Counted from the stretch's first letter, positions 1 through 13,515 are shown. The stretch: 64,000 bases of DNA from Pogonophryne albipinna (GCA_028583405.1 CM053263.1:2766715-2830714), one strand, 5' to 3'. Notes: generated from the letters alone by a model not told the origin. A program made the numbers and translations.

Positions 1-272
1 CTAGATGTTATTTTACATTAACGTCCACATCTGTGTAGTAATCCAGACCACCTGAACTGACACCTGACACCTGTACTGTAATGTTTACACTTTGCTAAGT
101 CATCCCGCGGGTTGGATTGGACGCTCTAGCGGGCCGGTTTTGGTCTGCGGGCCGTATGTTTGACATCCCTGTGCTTTGTTCCTGCTGACACTCTAATTTA
201 GCAAATCTAATCAACTACCGGGAACAATTTGAAAGACAGGTGTTTTGAATCTGTCAACCACTCTTGAAAGTG

Positions 273-334
<62 letters not shown>

Positions 335-1376
335 CCGTGAGTCACTCCCGCCCAACAGAGAAGAAAAACCCCTCCCTCCTTCTTCTCCCCTCTGATCTCA
401 CCGCAGGGCCCTTTTAATAACGGTTGCAGGTTATCATCATTCCAGAAAGGACTACTACAGATGCGGCCCCACAGGTACGCTAAAGCCTCACACACTTCAG
501 AAAAGAACACCTTCCTTTCCAGGCTGGCTGTGTGGATAAGATAGTCACGCTAAAGTTTGTACAGGGCTGCAGTTTTTACACCAGAAAGGACATTAGTGAT
601 GTATTATGCAGGGATACATCACAAACAAAGAGGTATTTATAGATGTTTCCTCGAGAACAACTATAAAAAGACTCGCACATTTAGAGCCAAACTGTCCTTG
701 CTCAGTAAACCCAAGGGGACCTTTTATTATGCCAGTTATACCTTTTACGAGGGCCCATCATGTTGGCTGAGGAGTTTAATCAGATCAGATGTAGAGTGCC
801 TATGAGAGGAGGTCTTAATCAGATAAGTCAAGGTTGTCCTCGTCAGATAACTTGAAGCTACAGGAGAACAGAGGAAGCATAGTGTGTGTATGCGTGTTTA
901 CATTTGTGTTTTAAAAGCTAAATTGGATGGAACAGATCATTTACCAGAGTAGGTTTTTTGCACATACCTTTTGTCACCTTAGATTTAAAAAAGAAAACTC
1001 ACCCTGAAAATAGCTTTTCCTGCTTGTGCTCTTTTTTTCCCCAAAATACACAGTCGCACACAATGAGGCTGATTTCCTTGCGTTAGTGTGCATCTATTTG
1101 CTGCCGCCAACTGAAAAAGGGGGCAGCAATGTGAGGAAGTGGGAAACTTCCCCTGTGCATATATGTTTCTTCCTGTTTAGGAGATGACAAATGAGAACAG
1201 CTTACTTTCTATGCACCGACAAACAGCTTTCCTAATTACACCCCCAATGAAAAGCAAACACACACAAAACATAATCCACCATACAGGAATCATTAACAGC
1301 TGGCTGGATAAGGAATGTCTCTGAGGGGAAGGAAGAGGAAACTGGTTTAGACACCAGGAGGCAGGCATTAAGTTAC
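1..1376 (-). other. tmtc2: tmtc2 intron 2 (partial, runs off the left edge)
   Basis: This lies downstream, on the minus strand, of the exon 2 donor (AAAG|GTAACT, donor G at 1376). No further tmtc2 exon is recognisable here. It contains a CA microsatellite at 274-332; the rest is single-copy-looking intron. Confidence 0.8.
274..332. repeat. (CA)n microsatellite
   Basis: About 29 uninterrupted CA units inside tmtc2 intron 2. Open reading frames of alternating Cys-Val or Thr-His across it are artefacts. Confidence 0.97.
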
Positions 1377-1968
1377 CTTTCCAAGCAGGAGGAGAAGCGC
1401 CTGGCGAAAGCGGAGTCTCTGGAACACGAAGAGGTCGTACACCGCCGACACGGCCAGCACCGTCACCCCCTGCTCCTTCCACAGCATGCTGGCTGCTGCG
1501 CACCCAAGGCTGCCCAGCATCCAGCCCCAGCACCAGGAGCCTCCACATCTGCTCTGGAAGTCCCTACGAAGTCCACAGTGCCTCACATAGCAAAGAAGAG
1601 ACAGCAGGAAAAACAACGCGGCGCCAACGTCCGCCCTGCCAACCACACCTGAGACTGCTTCAGTGTGGACAGGATGAGAAGCGAAGAGAAGGCCAGCCAG
1701 CAGGCTCCACAGCCCCCCGCCCAGGAGCTGTCGACTGAAGGCCGTGAAGAGCGCGGTGACCAGGCCGTGCAGCACCACGTTCAGCAGGTGGAAGCCCCAG
1801 GGCCGCAGGGCATGCAGGGCGTAGTTCAGGCGGAAGGAGAGGGTGCAGAGGGGCCGGTAGGACTTGTGGCTGCCGCTGTGAGTCAGCAGGGTGCCCCAGA
1901 AGTCGTCGTACAGGACGTTGGTCCACGGAGTCTCAGGGAGAAGGTCCTGGTTGGTCTTGATGGCTCGA
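1377..1968 (-). CDS. tmtc2: TMTC2 exon 2 (ER O-mannosyltransferase-type membrane protein)
   Basis: Exon 2 of transmembrane and TPR repeat-containing protein 2, residues 28-225 when joined to exon 1. TMTC1-4 are multi-pass ER proteins with C-terminal TPRs. The family is linked to O-mannosylation of cadherins, and TMTC2 also to ER calcium handling. The frame reads AIKTNQDLLPETPW, then SHKSYRPLCTLSFRLNYAL and HPVHTEAVSGVVGRADVG, which match TMTC2 much better than TMTC1, 3 or 4 as I remember them. Several hydrophobic segments follow, such as LFFLLSLLCYV. The acceptor is ...CTCCTTTAG|T and the donor AAG|GTAACT. Its first base completes the Ser codon begun by exon 1, and the exon ends in phase 0. 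The DUF1736 region and TPRs are outside the window. I cannot tell whether this is the a or b fish paralogue. Confidence 0.93.
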
Positions 1969-2937
1969 CTAAAGGAGCAGAAAAAAAAACAATTTTGTAA
2001 GTTCATCAAATAAACTGCACTTTGATAGGCTTTTCTTATTATTGTTTTTCTTGTTATACCAGGTTGTGTTTACCGAATATTGATAGGATGAGTGTTAGAG
2101 AAAATGAAGCTTATATGAATTCATTCATTTATATTGAAAGTCGCAGGTCGGAATTGGGACTGACGTCACATCAGAGTTGACAGCAGCACAAGTCAGAAAA
2201 AAAATGGCCGCCGGCAGGAACGTTATTCGCCTTGTTTACAGCTTTAGCAGTCACCTCTGGTTAGCCATTTTGTGAATACAAACATTATAGCAACATATCC
2301 ACAGATCAAATGAGCAGTACCATATGTACAGTTGATGGTGGTATACAAAATGGTTTCTCAGAGTTTAGGAAGTCCAACCTCAGGAGGCCTTTCATTAGAA
2401 ATCTCTGACAGGGAACTCAGAGATTTCACTTACCAGTACAACTGGAACGCACTAGTATTACATATTTTGTTTATTTTATATTTTGAACCTTAATTTAATC
2501 CATAGTTTTGTCTCTTATTGAAGGTGTAAGCAAGCTTTGAACTTAGGCTTGGAATGAATGTTCGGGATCTTCGATGTTTGTTGGATATGTGATCCGATAT
2601 GGCTCCTTTTTTCCCCCCACTGCAAAGCACTTCTGTCAGCAGCACACTGTACTATTAGTCTACTTTTAATTAGAATATTAAAATGTGGAAATATAAACAA
2701 TCAGCCCAAAAGATTGCACTTGGTACAGACCTACAGAGAACAAGACAACCTTATTATCATCTTTAAAGTCGTCAGTGTGAAACTGTTAGTAAATTGCTTT
2801 TTCACACAGCACATGCTACATTTGGATGAGTTTGAAGTCTTGTTCCTGTGGTCCAGAACAACGCTGCTGAGAGCAACGAGACTGAACAGTAGAATTGTGG
2901 GCCGTAAAACCAAAACAATGAGCTGAAAGCTTTGTAA

Positions 2938-3580
2938 AGATCCTGACACACCAAACTGACACCAAAGAACAGGTCCAGACGGAACGTCGCCTCACGTCTC
3001 TGCGTCTTGGCCATGTGTCGCACTGGAACACACCGCAAAGACTTCAGCCGACGGCCAAGTAGCATGTACGCACTGTGCATGCGTGAGTGGTAATAACTCT
3101 CCTTACCTGCAGGCGGCGGTAGTGTGTATTCGTCATTCAAAAGAGGCAACAACCGGAAGACAGACTGTGTGATACACCGAGAGAAGAAGAACAGACTGCG
3201 TGATATAAACAAACAACAAATAGCGTGTGCGTTCCATTTTCACTCTACAGCGAGAAGCTCATGGGGCTTTCCCGAACCTGTGTCGAGAGCTGGAGTTAAA
3301 TGAAATATTTTTGTTTGGGTCCCTCACTTCCGTTTCGCTTCTCATGCACTGATTCGCTAAGCTGAACAGCCAATCAGAGTGATTTCTTTGGCCGACGGCC
3401 TTTAGCCGACAACCTCCAGGTTCAACATGTCAAATCGGCGACGGAAGGTGTCGGCACGGCCGAAAAGACACAACAGTGCAGTACACACCAAGACACACCA
3501 ATCTGAGTAGGGTCGACACGACGCTCATTGACGGCCCGACATCTATCAACGCCGAAAATCGGCTTGGTGTGTAAGGACCT
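2938..3580. mobile_element. Non-autonomous TTAA-type DNA transposon
   Basis: The ends form an imperfect terminal inverted repeat: left AGATCCTGACACACCAA, right end read inward AGGTCCTTACACACCAA. The right end is followed by TTAA and the left is preceded by GTAA, consistent with a one-base-decayed TTAA target duplication. No transposase is recognisable. The AGG-type start with a TTAA target resembles Kolobok/T2 MITEs; that assignment is inference. Confidence 0.55.
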
Positions 3581-3782
3581 TTAAGCTCAAAGGAACTGCA
3601 GGGTGAATTTCTTCTTTATTCCGTCACTACCAGCAGCTCCTTTCACAGAAAGGCAGTCATGTGATCAAATGTTAATGTATACAAATATGTAGCAGCTTCA
3701 AGCTCAATAAAATCCGATGAAACTAAGCATTGTAATGCCGGTATTATTAAATCATTTACGTATTACAACATAGCCTCCTAAT

Positions 3783-4594
3783 TAGAGATGTCCCGATCCG
3801 ATCACGTGATCGGGGATCGGAGCCGATCACGTGATTTTGAAAAGATCGGAATCGGGAGAAAAAAATCGGAGATCGGGATTTTTTTTTTTTATAAAATATT
3901 TTTATTATTTTATTTCATGTTACAAAACAAAAATGACCATGTTCACGTCTTAAAGTCATCCTGAGGCCTTAGTTTAGGTTAAAAATGACACAACATCATG
4001 TATGTGTTGCTTCTGTTGGGCTTGTTTTCAGACCTGGTTGCTTATTTCTCTCAAAGCTGGCAACAGAGTGGGCGCAGTGTCTAATAGTAGCAGTAAGCTA
4101 ACGAGAGGCTACGTTCAGCTGGTGACTCGGGAGTCGGGACAGAGAAAATGTCAGGAGTTTGGAAGTATTATAAAATTGAAAGCGAAGGCAGTGTAACAGC
4201 CAGATGCAATGATTGCAAGGCGGAGGTTCCGCGTGGTGGAAAGAACAGAGCTACGTTCAACACGACCAATCTAACACGCCACCTGAGAAACAAACACAAA
4301 CAACAACACGACGACTACACAGCGGCCACTCGGGTAACGGCACTGAAACAACCGACACTTTCAGAGACTTTTAAAAGGAAAGAGAAACTGCCCCAGAACA
4401 GTGAAAAGGCCAAAAAAATAACAGCCAAGATAGCTGAACTCATCGCGTTGGATGACCAGCCGTTATCAGTTACCTTTTTCTCTCTTAATGCATTGCATAA
4501 AGATCGGATCGGGAAAAATCGGTATCGGCAGATTGTCAAAATCAAATGATCGGAATCGGATCGGGAGCAAAAAAAGGTGATCGGGACATCCCTA
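3783..4594 (+). mobile_element. hAT element remnant with BED finger
   Basis: An 812-bp element with terminal inverted repeats TAGAGATGTCCCGATC (left) and TAGGGATGTCCCGATC (right, read inward). The 8-bp flanks CTCCTAAT (3775-3782) and TTCCTAAT (4595-4602) match at 7 of 8 positions, the signature of hAT insertion. The ends are rich in GATCGG motifs repeated in both orientations. Only the DNA-binding start of a transposase is left, so the element cannot move by itself. Confidence 0.87.
4148..4549 (+). pseudogene. BED-type zinc finger from hAT transposase, truncated
   Basis: The 133-residue frame has a BED zinc finger near its start. Aromatic W5 and Y7/Y8 are followed by C20-X2-C23-X21-H45-X4-H50 in the context ATFNTTNLTRHLRNKH. 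A basic linker with TLSETFKRKEK follows, typical of ZBED-like hAT transposases. The RNase-H-like catalytic domain and dimerisation region are missing. The frame then runs into the right terminal repeat and stops. It is a transposon relic, not an exon of tmtc2, which is on the other strand. Confidence 0.8.
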
Positions 4595-6395
4595 TTCCTA
4601 ATAAAAATGTGTTTTTCACGTTGCCAATAAACCGGTCATAAGTGAAGGTTGATAGACGAATAGAATGAGGACCCAAATGTAAGAAACAGGCCTCAGAGTG
4701 TGATTAAACACATTGTTGCTCTCTCTGACACACAGCATAGACATATGTCACAGGACACACACACACACACCTCCACGGCTGCTGTGGATTCTCATAATTA
4801 GCGGATCATTACTGGGGACACGATCCACACAGGTGTGCACTCACAGGCTGAAACAAATGAGGTTCACCATGGGGATTCAAGGGAGATGGATGGCAGCTAC
4901 AAGCACTCAGAGCAGGGAGAATCTGCCAAATAAAGAAACATTTTCTTTAACTAATTTAAATTGTGGGCCAATGGTACTGAAAGTATTGGATGTGCTTGAG
5001 CCTTTAACCCAAGTGTGGACAAACCAGACACTTATAGCAAAAAGCATGTACTAAGCACAAAGCAACTCAGAAAACATTAGGAATGCATCAATTAAAAGAT
5101 GACAAATATGATTGATTAGTTATATCAGCCTCTTTGAATAAAATAGGAAAGCTACTTAACAAAACAAAACTTAATAAACGTCAGAACATAAGCTTCACAA
5201 TCACATTGACAGAACAGAATAGTAACTTGATGAAAAAGGACTTTTCAAAATGCATTCGGCTGTGGACAATGCCTCCTAACGAGCACCAAGCTGACTCAAG
5301 TACTGGAGCCAACAAAGAAAAACGGATTTCAAATCACTATAGTGAATGTTTAAATGAACGCAAGCTGTCACCTGAGGACAACCAAAATAAGTGTGGAGTG
5401 AAAACAAATTGCAGTTTCTCAGATTTGATTACAATGGCCAAGTGGCAGTCTTCTTTTCTCAGGGTTGATTAGGATCAGTGTTGTTTCTGTGCTTGCTCAT
5501 GGCGCACCAGAGAGGGGAAAAGGACAGCGACAGGGGGCCAGCCGAGGACTTCCTTTGTCTCCAGATTGTAACTTAGTGCTGAGTGCATAAAGCAGAGGGA
5601 GGGGGAGATCAGCACAGACCAGCCTGTACCCAGCATGAGAGCAGGAAAGTTATAAGGAACCAACGACAGTGAGGTGGAGAAAAGAAAGCAGATGAATCCA
5701 ACTGCTCAATGTGTTAATCCAAATGTACATATGTTTTCCTTGGGAAGCCCTGTCATCGCTTGAGCTACAGTAAATTCCTCCATTTCCCAGGATTGTTTTC
5801 CGTCACAAAAAGGAAAATGTGTTTCTCACAAGCCAAAGTGGAACTCTCCCTTGTCCAATATTTCTTCGGAACTAATGCATTACATCATCCGGTTTACAAA
5901 CCTCCGTTTTTTAATGTTGTTCCACAGTGAGCTAGTATTTCTAAAACCTTTTACAGTCCCAATACAGCTTGAAATCATAGCGGGATATATGAGCAGTGGA
6001 CATATTGAAATATTATGATTGACATTTTTATTAATGTGGTATTTACATGAAAGACCTGAGAGACTACACATTACGTCACTGAAACCCCACATAAAAGATG
6101 TATAACGGAGACAGAATAAATAACATATCTTCATATCACAAAATCTGCAATGTTTTCCTCTTTCCAGTGTCCCTTCAGGCAATAAACAGCACGCTATCAA
6201 ATCCAAACAAGGCTAGATTCACCCTCACCCTGCTCCCTCGGGTCCCCTGGCATGCCTTGGATCTCAATACTCTCTGGTGATAAATAATTTAAATATTCAA
6301 ATCTGCGCCAACCACTCATCTCCCTCCCTTTTCCTGCCCGGCACTGCTGATCTGTAGGAGGAAGAGAGAGAGCATGAGCCATGAGGGTGTTTTGG

Positions 6396-6495
<100 letters not shown>

Positions 6496-7330
6496 CTACA
6501 TGCAAGGTGTCCGTCTTTGTGTTTGTGAGTATGTGTGTGTGTGACAGCAGAGCCTGTGCTGACGGCTTCATTGAGTCCTGTCGCTGCAGCGGTGCAGATA
6601 GAGTGGTCTCCCGTAGTGATTGCTCTTACAGAGGGGGGTCTTTTGTATTCAGCCGCCGTATGTGGGGCAGGCAGGCGGGCTGCGCTCTATTCACAATCCT
6701 CAAAGTACAGGACGGGTTCGCTCTTTTCAATTTTCTCCTTTTTTTTCGTGGGGGGAGGTAAAATCGAAGGGATTTCTATTCAAGGCTGAAAAGAAACTCC
6801 TTTTTTTTGTGGTCCATTTGTAATAGGGTGAGGTCTTCTTTCACCTGTCCACTGCTTTCAGTGAGGAGAAAATTGGCCGTCTTTCAGTGTTGGAGTATGT
6901 TTCTTTTCAATATGCAAATGAAGCACTCCACCTCCTCCCCAATGGTGATCTCACCACTTTGCTTTTTCATGTGCTGTGGCTGCCTAAAGACACACTCTAG
7001 TCTAGGCCTTCTTTCTTTTAGGGACAGTAGGCAAATATACATTGAATGGGGCCGAAAGAGGTGTTTTCTTTTAAAGATGATTTAGTTTGGGTGGAAAGGA
7101 AATCACTGCATCTCCCATTAATACAGCTAAGGTGGAGCAGAATCTACTGTCAAATATTCAAACCCTTTGTGCAGCAGCAATACAAAGAGTTGACACACCC
7201 TAATCTGTCTGGATACTCTTGTAACTAAATGTTTCAGTCTCAAGTTAATGAAAGGCACAGATTTTCAATGTTGCCCTTCTTAGAGTACAATAGTCATGGA
7301 ACTTGTTCAGTATTTTCAACCTGTCACCAA

Positions 7331-8306
7331 TAGGGGTGTAACGGTTCACAGAAGTCACGGTTCGGTTCGTACCTCGGTTTGGGGGTCACGGTTCGGTACA
7401 ACAAGAAAAAGCAAAAAAAAGTCCCAAATGCATAATTCCAGGTTTGTTGTTATTTATGTTTGAACAGTAGTGCAAGTTTCAGTTTAAAAGTAAAGAACTC
7501 ATTTTTGAATAATTAACTGTATTAAACAGTTAAAAATAAACCATACACAGTCCACTCAGATGGCCATATTATCTATAATGGCTGATGTCAAACAAAAAGG
7601 TTTCATCAAGCTGTAAAACTAAAAAGAATGTCTTGAAAATATGACATCATAAATAATAAGAAAGTGTTTCAAGAGCGCATAGTCGTTGAAAAACTTATGC
7701 CAAAAGCTTCCGTTATTTATTTTGGTCTCTCGGCTCTCATGTCTATTGGCTTCTTAAAAACAGCGGGGATCAGCTGTTGAACTGCTGTTGTCTTTTGCCG
7801 GGCTCCGGTGATTGGCAAATCTGGGTGATGCCTTCTGATATGATTTAGCATGTTTGGCATGTGTTTCCATTAGCATACCGCACCGCTATCTAACAACGCC
7901 GACACACCGTCCTCGTCTGATCCACAACTCGCACACTTAATCGTTATTGTAGTCCACAGGGAACCCGAAATGTTCCCACACAGCTGATTTAAAAGAAGCA
8001 TGTGGGTTCTAGCTCCTGTGTGTTATCTGAAATCGCCATACTAACTTTTCTTCTTCTTGTATTTTGTTCGTTTTGTTGTTGTGTTTCTTCTTGTTCTTCA
8101 TTTGTCGTTTAAGGGCGGCTGGCAAACAGCTTTTAGGCACAATATCGCCCCCTGGATTATATATAGTGTAGTGGATACTGCCCTGAATGAAAGACTTTTT
8201 TCCCACTCGTAAAAAAAAGGCGTATTCGTCGTGTGACTGCGTGTGCCGAACCGTGACGTCTGAACCGTGACGGTACGGGACGAATACGGATACCGTTACA
8301 CCCCTA
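7331..8306 (-). mobile_element. hAT element with BED finger remnant
   Basis: A 976-bp element with the inverted repeat TAGGGGTGTAACGGT at both ends and a perfect 8-bp target duplication GTCACCAA (7323-7330 and 8307-8314). On the minus strand around 7760-7860 the frame reads NMPNMLNHIRRHHPDLP, the C-terminal His half of a BED finger. The N-terminal Cys pair is not readable in the same frame, so the coding part is decayed. Confidence 0.9.
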
Positions 8307-8436
8307 GTCACCAACAATTGCTCTTAATCAACATGCATGTTAGAGCTACTCCTGTTTAAAAAAATGGTCTTTAGTTTCCCTTCTGTAAATCTTCTTTATA
8401 TTAAAAGGTGGGTTGGATTTCTGTTGAAATGCATTG

Positions 8437-8516
8437 GCGTCTTGGCCATGTGTCGCACTGGAACACACCGCAAGGATTGTAACACTGCAAGGATTTTTCA
8501 TCCTTGCAGTGTTACA
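8437..8516. repeat. 37-bp repeat fragment plus 17-bp hairpin
   Basis: 8437-8473 is identical over 37 bases to 3002-3038 inside the TTAA element at 2938-3580. It is followed at once by a perfect inverted repeat of 17 bp arms (8478-8494 and 8500-8516, 5-nt loop) with arm TGTAACACTGCAAGGAT. It is a fragment of a dispersed element and no gene is involved. Confidence 0.8.
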
Positions 8517-11500
8517 AACTCCTTGAATGCATTTTCACCATAGAGCATTTGCAAAGCCAATTTGGTTTGTCTATACACAACTCATATCCACAGATAAGCA
8601 TAACCTATTTACTGAACATGTGTAATGTAAGCTATATTCATTATTCTAAATAACTAATTTCCAACCAATGTATGTATGTATGTATGTATCATGGATATGC
8701 AGACTGCATCCTACAAAAAGACGTTTCTGTATTTGCGTCCTTGTAAAATTCAGTTTACAGATATCAGTGTATGTACAAACATACTGCAATACACAAAAGT
8801 AGATCACTCTATGTGGTCTGACTCAATAAACCTACCTTTCCTTTAAATGTTTGTGTGTGCTCTAATAAAATAACACTCATGTTAACTGCATTGCAAAACT
8901 CTGCACTTGAGTCCATCTTAAATATTTAGCCTGTCCGTTGGCTGCCTCTAATAAACATCATTAGTGTAAACTGCCTTCACTTAACGTCATCAGGAGCGGC
9001 TGAATCACAAGCTGATGTGGCAGAGTGCATCCTCCTGCTCCCTGACAGCAGTAATAACACGGATTAGCCAATCATCACGACAGTCATCTGTGTATCTTCC
9101 ATTTGCTACCATTATGTATTTATTTCTACACACCAACTCTATCCTTTCTTGGTTAAAAGTATGTGAAGTTAATAAGATTTCATCCCTCCATTTTATCTCC
9201 CTCATTTGTCATCATTACTTTTATCGCTGCCTTTTTATCTTCTCCTTCATAATGTAACTCATCTGAACTGGTCTTCTGTGGAACCCAGCTCTTTTCAGTG
9301 CCTTTTGTCCAAGATCTATTCGATTTCCGTCTCCTCACTGAGCAATCTGAGTGATAATTACGCACACAGGCAGGCCCATTCACACAATGCTAATGTCGGG
9401 CTGACGCACGCTGAAGTAAACACAACACTTGGCTTTGTGCGCCAGTAACAGGAACGCAGATGATTACAAAAAATCCTCCGTACTGGAAAGGAATAAACAA
9501 TCAGAGCAGTGGAAAATGTGTTGAGGTGTTGCCACCAAACAGCGCTATGATTAAGGAGCTGCCACCTATATAAACAAGAGAAATCTGCCTGGATCACAGT
9601 GTATTGACACCCATTTTGTACTGAAATAGTGAAAAAAACAAGACTCACAAATGTCTTCTCAAGAACAGACTTAAAGGGCCATACACCTTAACTGCAATGT
9701 CTCCAGTTTGATTATTAACTCTACAGTTACTATCAATATAATGTATTGCAAAATGAAAAAGGTCAAATAGATCAAGTCAAGTCAATTTTAGGCATAAGAA
9801 CACCACATTTTCTTTGGCCTCAGCCTCTCCAAAGCAAGGATTCAGTATTTTTTTTGGGGTCTTATATCATTGAAAAGTTAATATATTTGATTTATGTTGG
9901 ACAAAACATTGGACATTTGATGACTCTACTCTAGGCTTTAGAAAATGTGATTGGTTCTAATGAGGCTTTCCATAAGAATTGGCAACCCTTCATTGGTTAT
10001 GCAAAAATATATTATTTTAAAGGCTTTGGCAGACACTTTGTCATAACATTGGCCATTTACTTCCATTCTACGCATGTGAAGGAGTGAATAATACAGTTGC
10101 TTCTGGCTGCTAAACAACCACCATGAGTTTAACTGGGGTTGGCTTTGATTGGCCAAGTGGCAGCCTCAACCAATAGGAAAAATGTGTCTGTTTTGAACTC
10201 ACTCATGGTTGGTCGCCTGCATTAATAAAGTTTTCAATGACTCTTCTTGTTTAATTCAGGAACAAACATCCAAGACCGACTATTTAATCCATCATCATCG
10301 TTATGATTCTGCCTTTGCATAGTGATAGGGGGCAGTGTATTCGAGAGATGGAGCCAGAATGTGTGTGTGGTTGAGTGTCAGGGTCCAGATCACCTCTGTC
10401 TTAATCCAATGCCAACAGGATTAGAAAGAGTGCATTGAGTTCCTGAGACATACACCGGGGTCGGGGGTCAAGAGTAATCTGATTTAAAGGTGGTGTGTAT
10501 ATGCGCTCAGGGCTCCACACTCACGCTGCACATCTCCACCGACAAAGTACGTAATCCATATGAAGCAGTGTTCTAATTCCATGTGGTGTTGGAGTTGGAA
10601 GGAAAACAATGTTCATGGCTTTGTTCCCAGTGAACGCCACAGCTGGTTGAGGATAAAAAATCCCATACATTTCAGCTCAATGGTCACTGCAGTGGGGAGC
10701 GTATTGTATTGCACCACATGAGGCGGCTGAACACGTGGAGATCTGATCTTTTTTTAATCTTAAAGTACCTTACCATCCATCACGGCGCAAAAAGCGCGAA
10801 GACGTTACACTCGGCTTGAGTGATTCATTCATTGGCTGATTTTCAGCTGCTATAATCCTTCCAGTATGTAGCCACAGAATGACAGCGGGCGATGAGGAGA
10901 TGGTGAGGAAGATGAAAGAGTAAGATGAGCTCTGGCTGCAGGATCTTATATCCTCATCAGTATTCGTCCGACCTTAATAAAGATTTGATTTCCATTTCTC
11001 CTCACTAAATAGCTCTGCTGCGGACAAAGACATTACAAGACGTCAATAAAATATTTCCTTTTCTTTGTTTCTGTTTAGTTTGTATATCTGTAGACAGAAA
11101 GGGACAGGAAGTGAGCATTAAGGGTGTGTTCAAACATCACACGTCAGCGCCACATGCGGCAGAACAATACCCGACCAGAAGTGGCACCGCTGCATTCCCA
11201 CACTCCCTCCCACGCCAAACTGGCACGAATATGGGAGGAGAGGAAAATCCATAAATGTCCAGATAGCATTCATAAAACTCTCTCATACTGCTAGTGGCCT
11301 ATTGGGGAAAGATATATCCTCCGCCATGCAGAAGCTCTTCCCTTTCCTAGTGCTTAAAATGACATTTGACATTGATTTGACAGATTTAATGCCCAGCTCA
11401 GGTGCAAATACTGTTTATTTTCCATTATTTGAACTGCTGCTGGATAGTGTTCAACATAGCTTGGCACTGGCGACTTAGAAAAAGGACAAAACCTGCATCA

Positions 11501-12598
11501 TTTTAATCTTTTTATACATGTATTTATAAGAATAAACCTGAGACAAAGGATGCAAGCTACTTTGTATTCAAGGCACTAACCTACATTTTATCTCTCCTGC
11601 ACAGTTCACTGGATCTTTCTTTTCATTGATTAAAAATAGCCCATCCTGCAGCTCCCAGCCTTTTCCCCAAGGGTGCAGAATAACCAGCTAGAAGTTTGAG
11701 GAAATAAAAAGGCCAGTCAAATAACTTACTTTTAACACTACAAGCAAAGAGTTAACACAACAAGAACGACAACAAAATGCATATATTTATTTTTTGCTAA
11801 AAAGCATGCCGCTAACCTGGCATTGATTAACATTTGTATATGTAGCTCACAGATCCACAGGCCACATTTTTCAACTTGATAAAACATGGTTAGATTCCAC
11901 ACACATCAACGGTTGGCTTAAGTCCAACTAAGTAATATAAGAACACACTTATAGAATAGTTGCTACTCATCACCGGAGTCCAGCTGTTTCAGCTTCATCA
12001 TTACGCACAGCCCAGCAGCCGACTCATACCTGATTAAGATAAAGTCTCCTCTACATCCTCAGACTGTCCCAGCAACCAATCAGGAGAAACGGATTTCTTC
12101 CGGGCGCTTCAAAGAGGCTGAAACAGTCAGGAAGTTGGCTGTTTCTCTTCTGTCAGGCCAAGGACTCGCTTTCATGTCCCCTGTAAAGCCGGTTTCCTGA
12201 TCGGCAGAACAACAAGCTCCAAATAAGCCAAGGTCAAGTTCAACTCATTGTACTTGACCTAAATAATATAGAGCATGACTTGAAGATACTAGTTGATAAG
12301 TACAAAATATTTGTGTCTGTTTTGATTTTCCAGTGCAGATCAAACAATGTCTCGCACACAAGCTGTTGCTAGGAGATTGGAGCCAGTTGGACGCCAAAAC
12401 AATCAGTAACTGAAGAGTGGTGACGCAGTGCCGTGATTTGAATTTGTAAATATTGTGGACTCGCATCTCAGTTCTTCTAAATATCCTGACAGCTGCAAAT
12501 ACAGCTACATATTGTAAATCTAAAAAAAGGCAAGGTTCAACTTCTACAAACATTTTTAAAAACATGACAGCATATCAATTTGCAAGTTTATGTTGTCA
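8517..12598. other. Intronic sequence, nothing recognised
   Basis: A stretch of tmtc2 intron 1 with a short (ATGT)n at 8668-8689 and otherwise no recognised exon, RNA gene or mobile element. Small open frames here have no family resemblance I can see. Confidence 0.5.
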
Positions 12599-13515
12599 TG
12601 TACAAGGCAAGGCAAGGCAAGGCAAGTTTATTTATATAGCACTTTTCAACACAAGGCAATTCAAAGTGCTTTACAAAAAATGAAAGACATTTAAGAAAAT
12701 GGCATTTAAAATCAGTCATTAAAAAGAAAAGCAAATAAAATAAACATTAAAAGAAAAAAAAATACATGGATAAAAGTTACAGTGCAGTCTAAGATGTGAA
12801 TAGTTCAATTAAAAGCAGCGACAAAAAGAAAAGTCTTCAGCCTGGATTTAAAAGTAGTCAGAGTTGCAGCGGACCTGCAGGTTTCTGGGAGTTTGTTCCA
12901 GATATTTGGAGCATAATAACTGAACGCTGCTTCTCCATGTCTAGTTCTGACTCTGGGGACAGAAAGCTGACCAGTCCCTGAAGACCTGAGAGATCTGGAT
13001 GGTTCATAATTTAGCAGGAGGTCAGAAATGTATTTTGGGCCTAAACCATTCAGTGCTTTATAAACCAGCAGCAGTATTTTGAAATCTATTCTTTGACACA
13101 CAGGAAGCCAGTGTAAAGACTTCAGAACAGGAGTGATGTGATCCACTTTCTTAGTGTTAGTGAGGACTCGAGCAGTGGCGTTCTGAATCAGCTGCAGCTT
13201 CCTAATAGATTTTTTAGTGAGACCTGTGAAGACACCATTACAGTAGTCGAGTCTACTGAAGATAAAAGCATGGACAAGTTTTTCCAAATCCTGCTGTGAC
13301 ATTAGTCTTTTAATCCTAGATATGTTCTTTAGGTGATAGTCGGCTGATTTAGTAACTGTTTTAATGTGACTGTTGAAACTCAGGTCAGAGTCCATGACTA
13401 CACCTAGATTTCTGGCTTTATCTGTTGTTTTGAACATTGCAGACTGAAGCTCAGCGCTAACTTTTAAACGTTCTGCCTTGGCTCCAAAAACCATTACCTC
13501 AGTTTTAATTTACAA
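12599..13515 (-). mobile_element. 5'-truncated L2-like non-LTR retrotransposon
   Basis: On the minus strand this reads a reverse-transcriptase C-terminus, a stop near 12805, then a 3' UTR. The UTR has the GCACTTT / AAAGTGC stem common in fish LINE tails and ends in a (CCTTG)n repeat near 12603-12625. The 5' truncation near 13515 is what target-primed reverse transcription produces. No clear target duplication was found. Confidence 0.82.
12805..13494 (-). pseudogene. Reverse transcriptase C-terminal fragment (L2 clade)
   Basis: 229 residues remain open, with recognisable non-LTR RT tail motifs: ARNLGVVMDSDLSFNSHI, FSRLDYCNGVF, LQLIQNATARVLTNTKK, LKSLHWLPVCQRIDFK. These belong to the thumb and downstream part of L2/Maui-type RTs. 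The YADD catalytic region, endonuclease and ORF1 are absent. The frame being open suggests a fairly recent insertion. It is antisense-neutral to tmtc2, being in the same orientation within intron 1. Confidence 0.85.

Noticed and set aside
1665..2000. Plus-strand 111-residue frame and minus-strand second frame overlapping tmtc2 exon 2
   Set aside because: They are shadow frames of a GC-rich real exon. The TMTC2 frame has family motifs and matching splice phases.
2558..2926. 122-residue plus-strand frame just left of the 2938-3580 element
   Set aside because: No family resemblance; AT-rich intronic DNA and no supporting signals.
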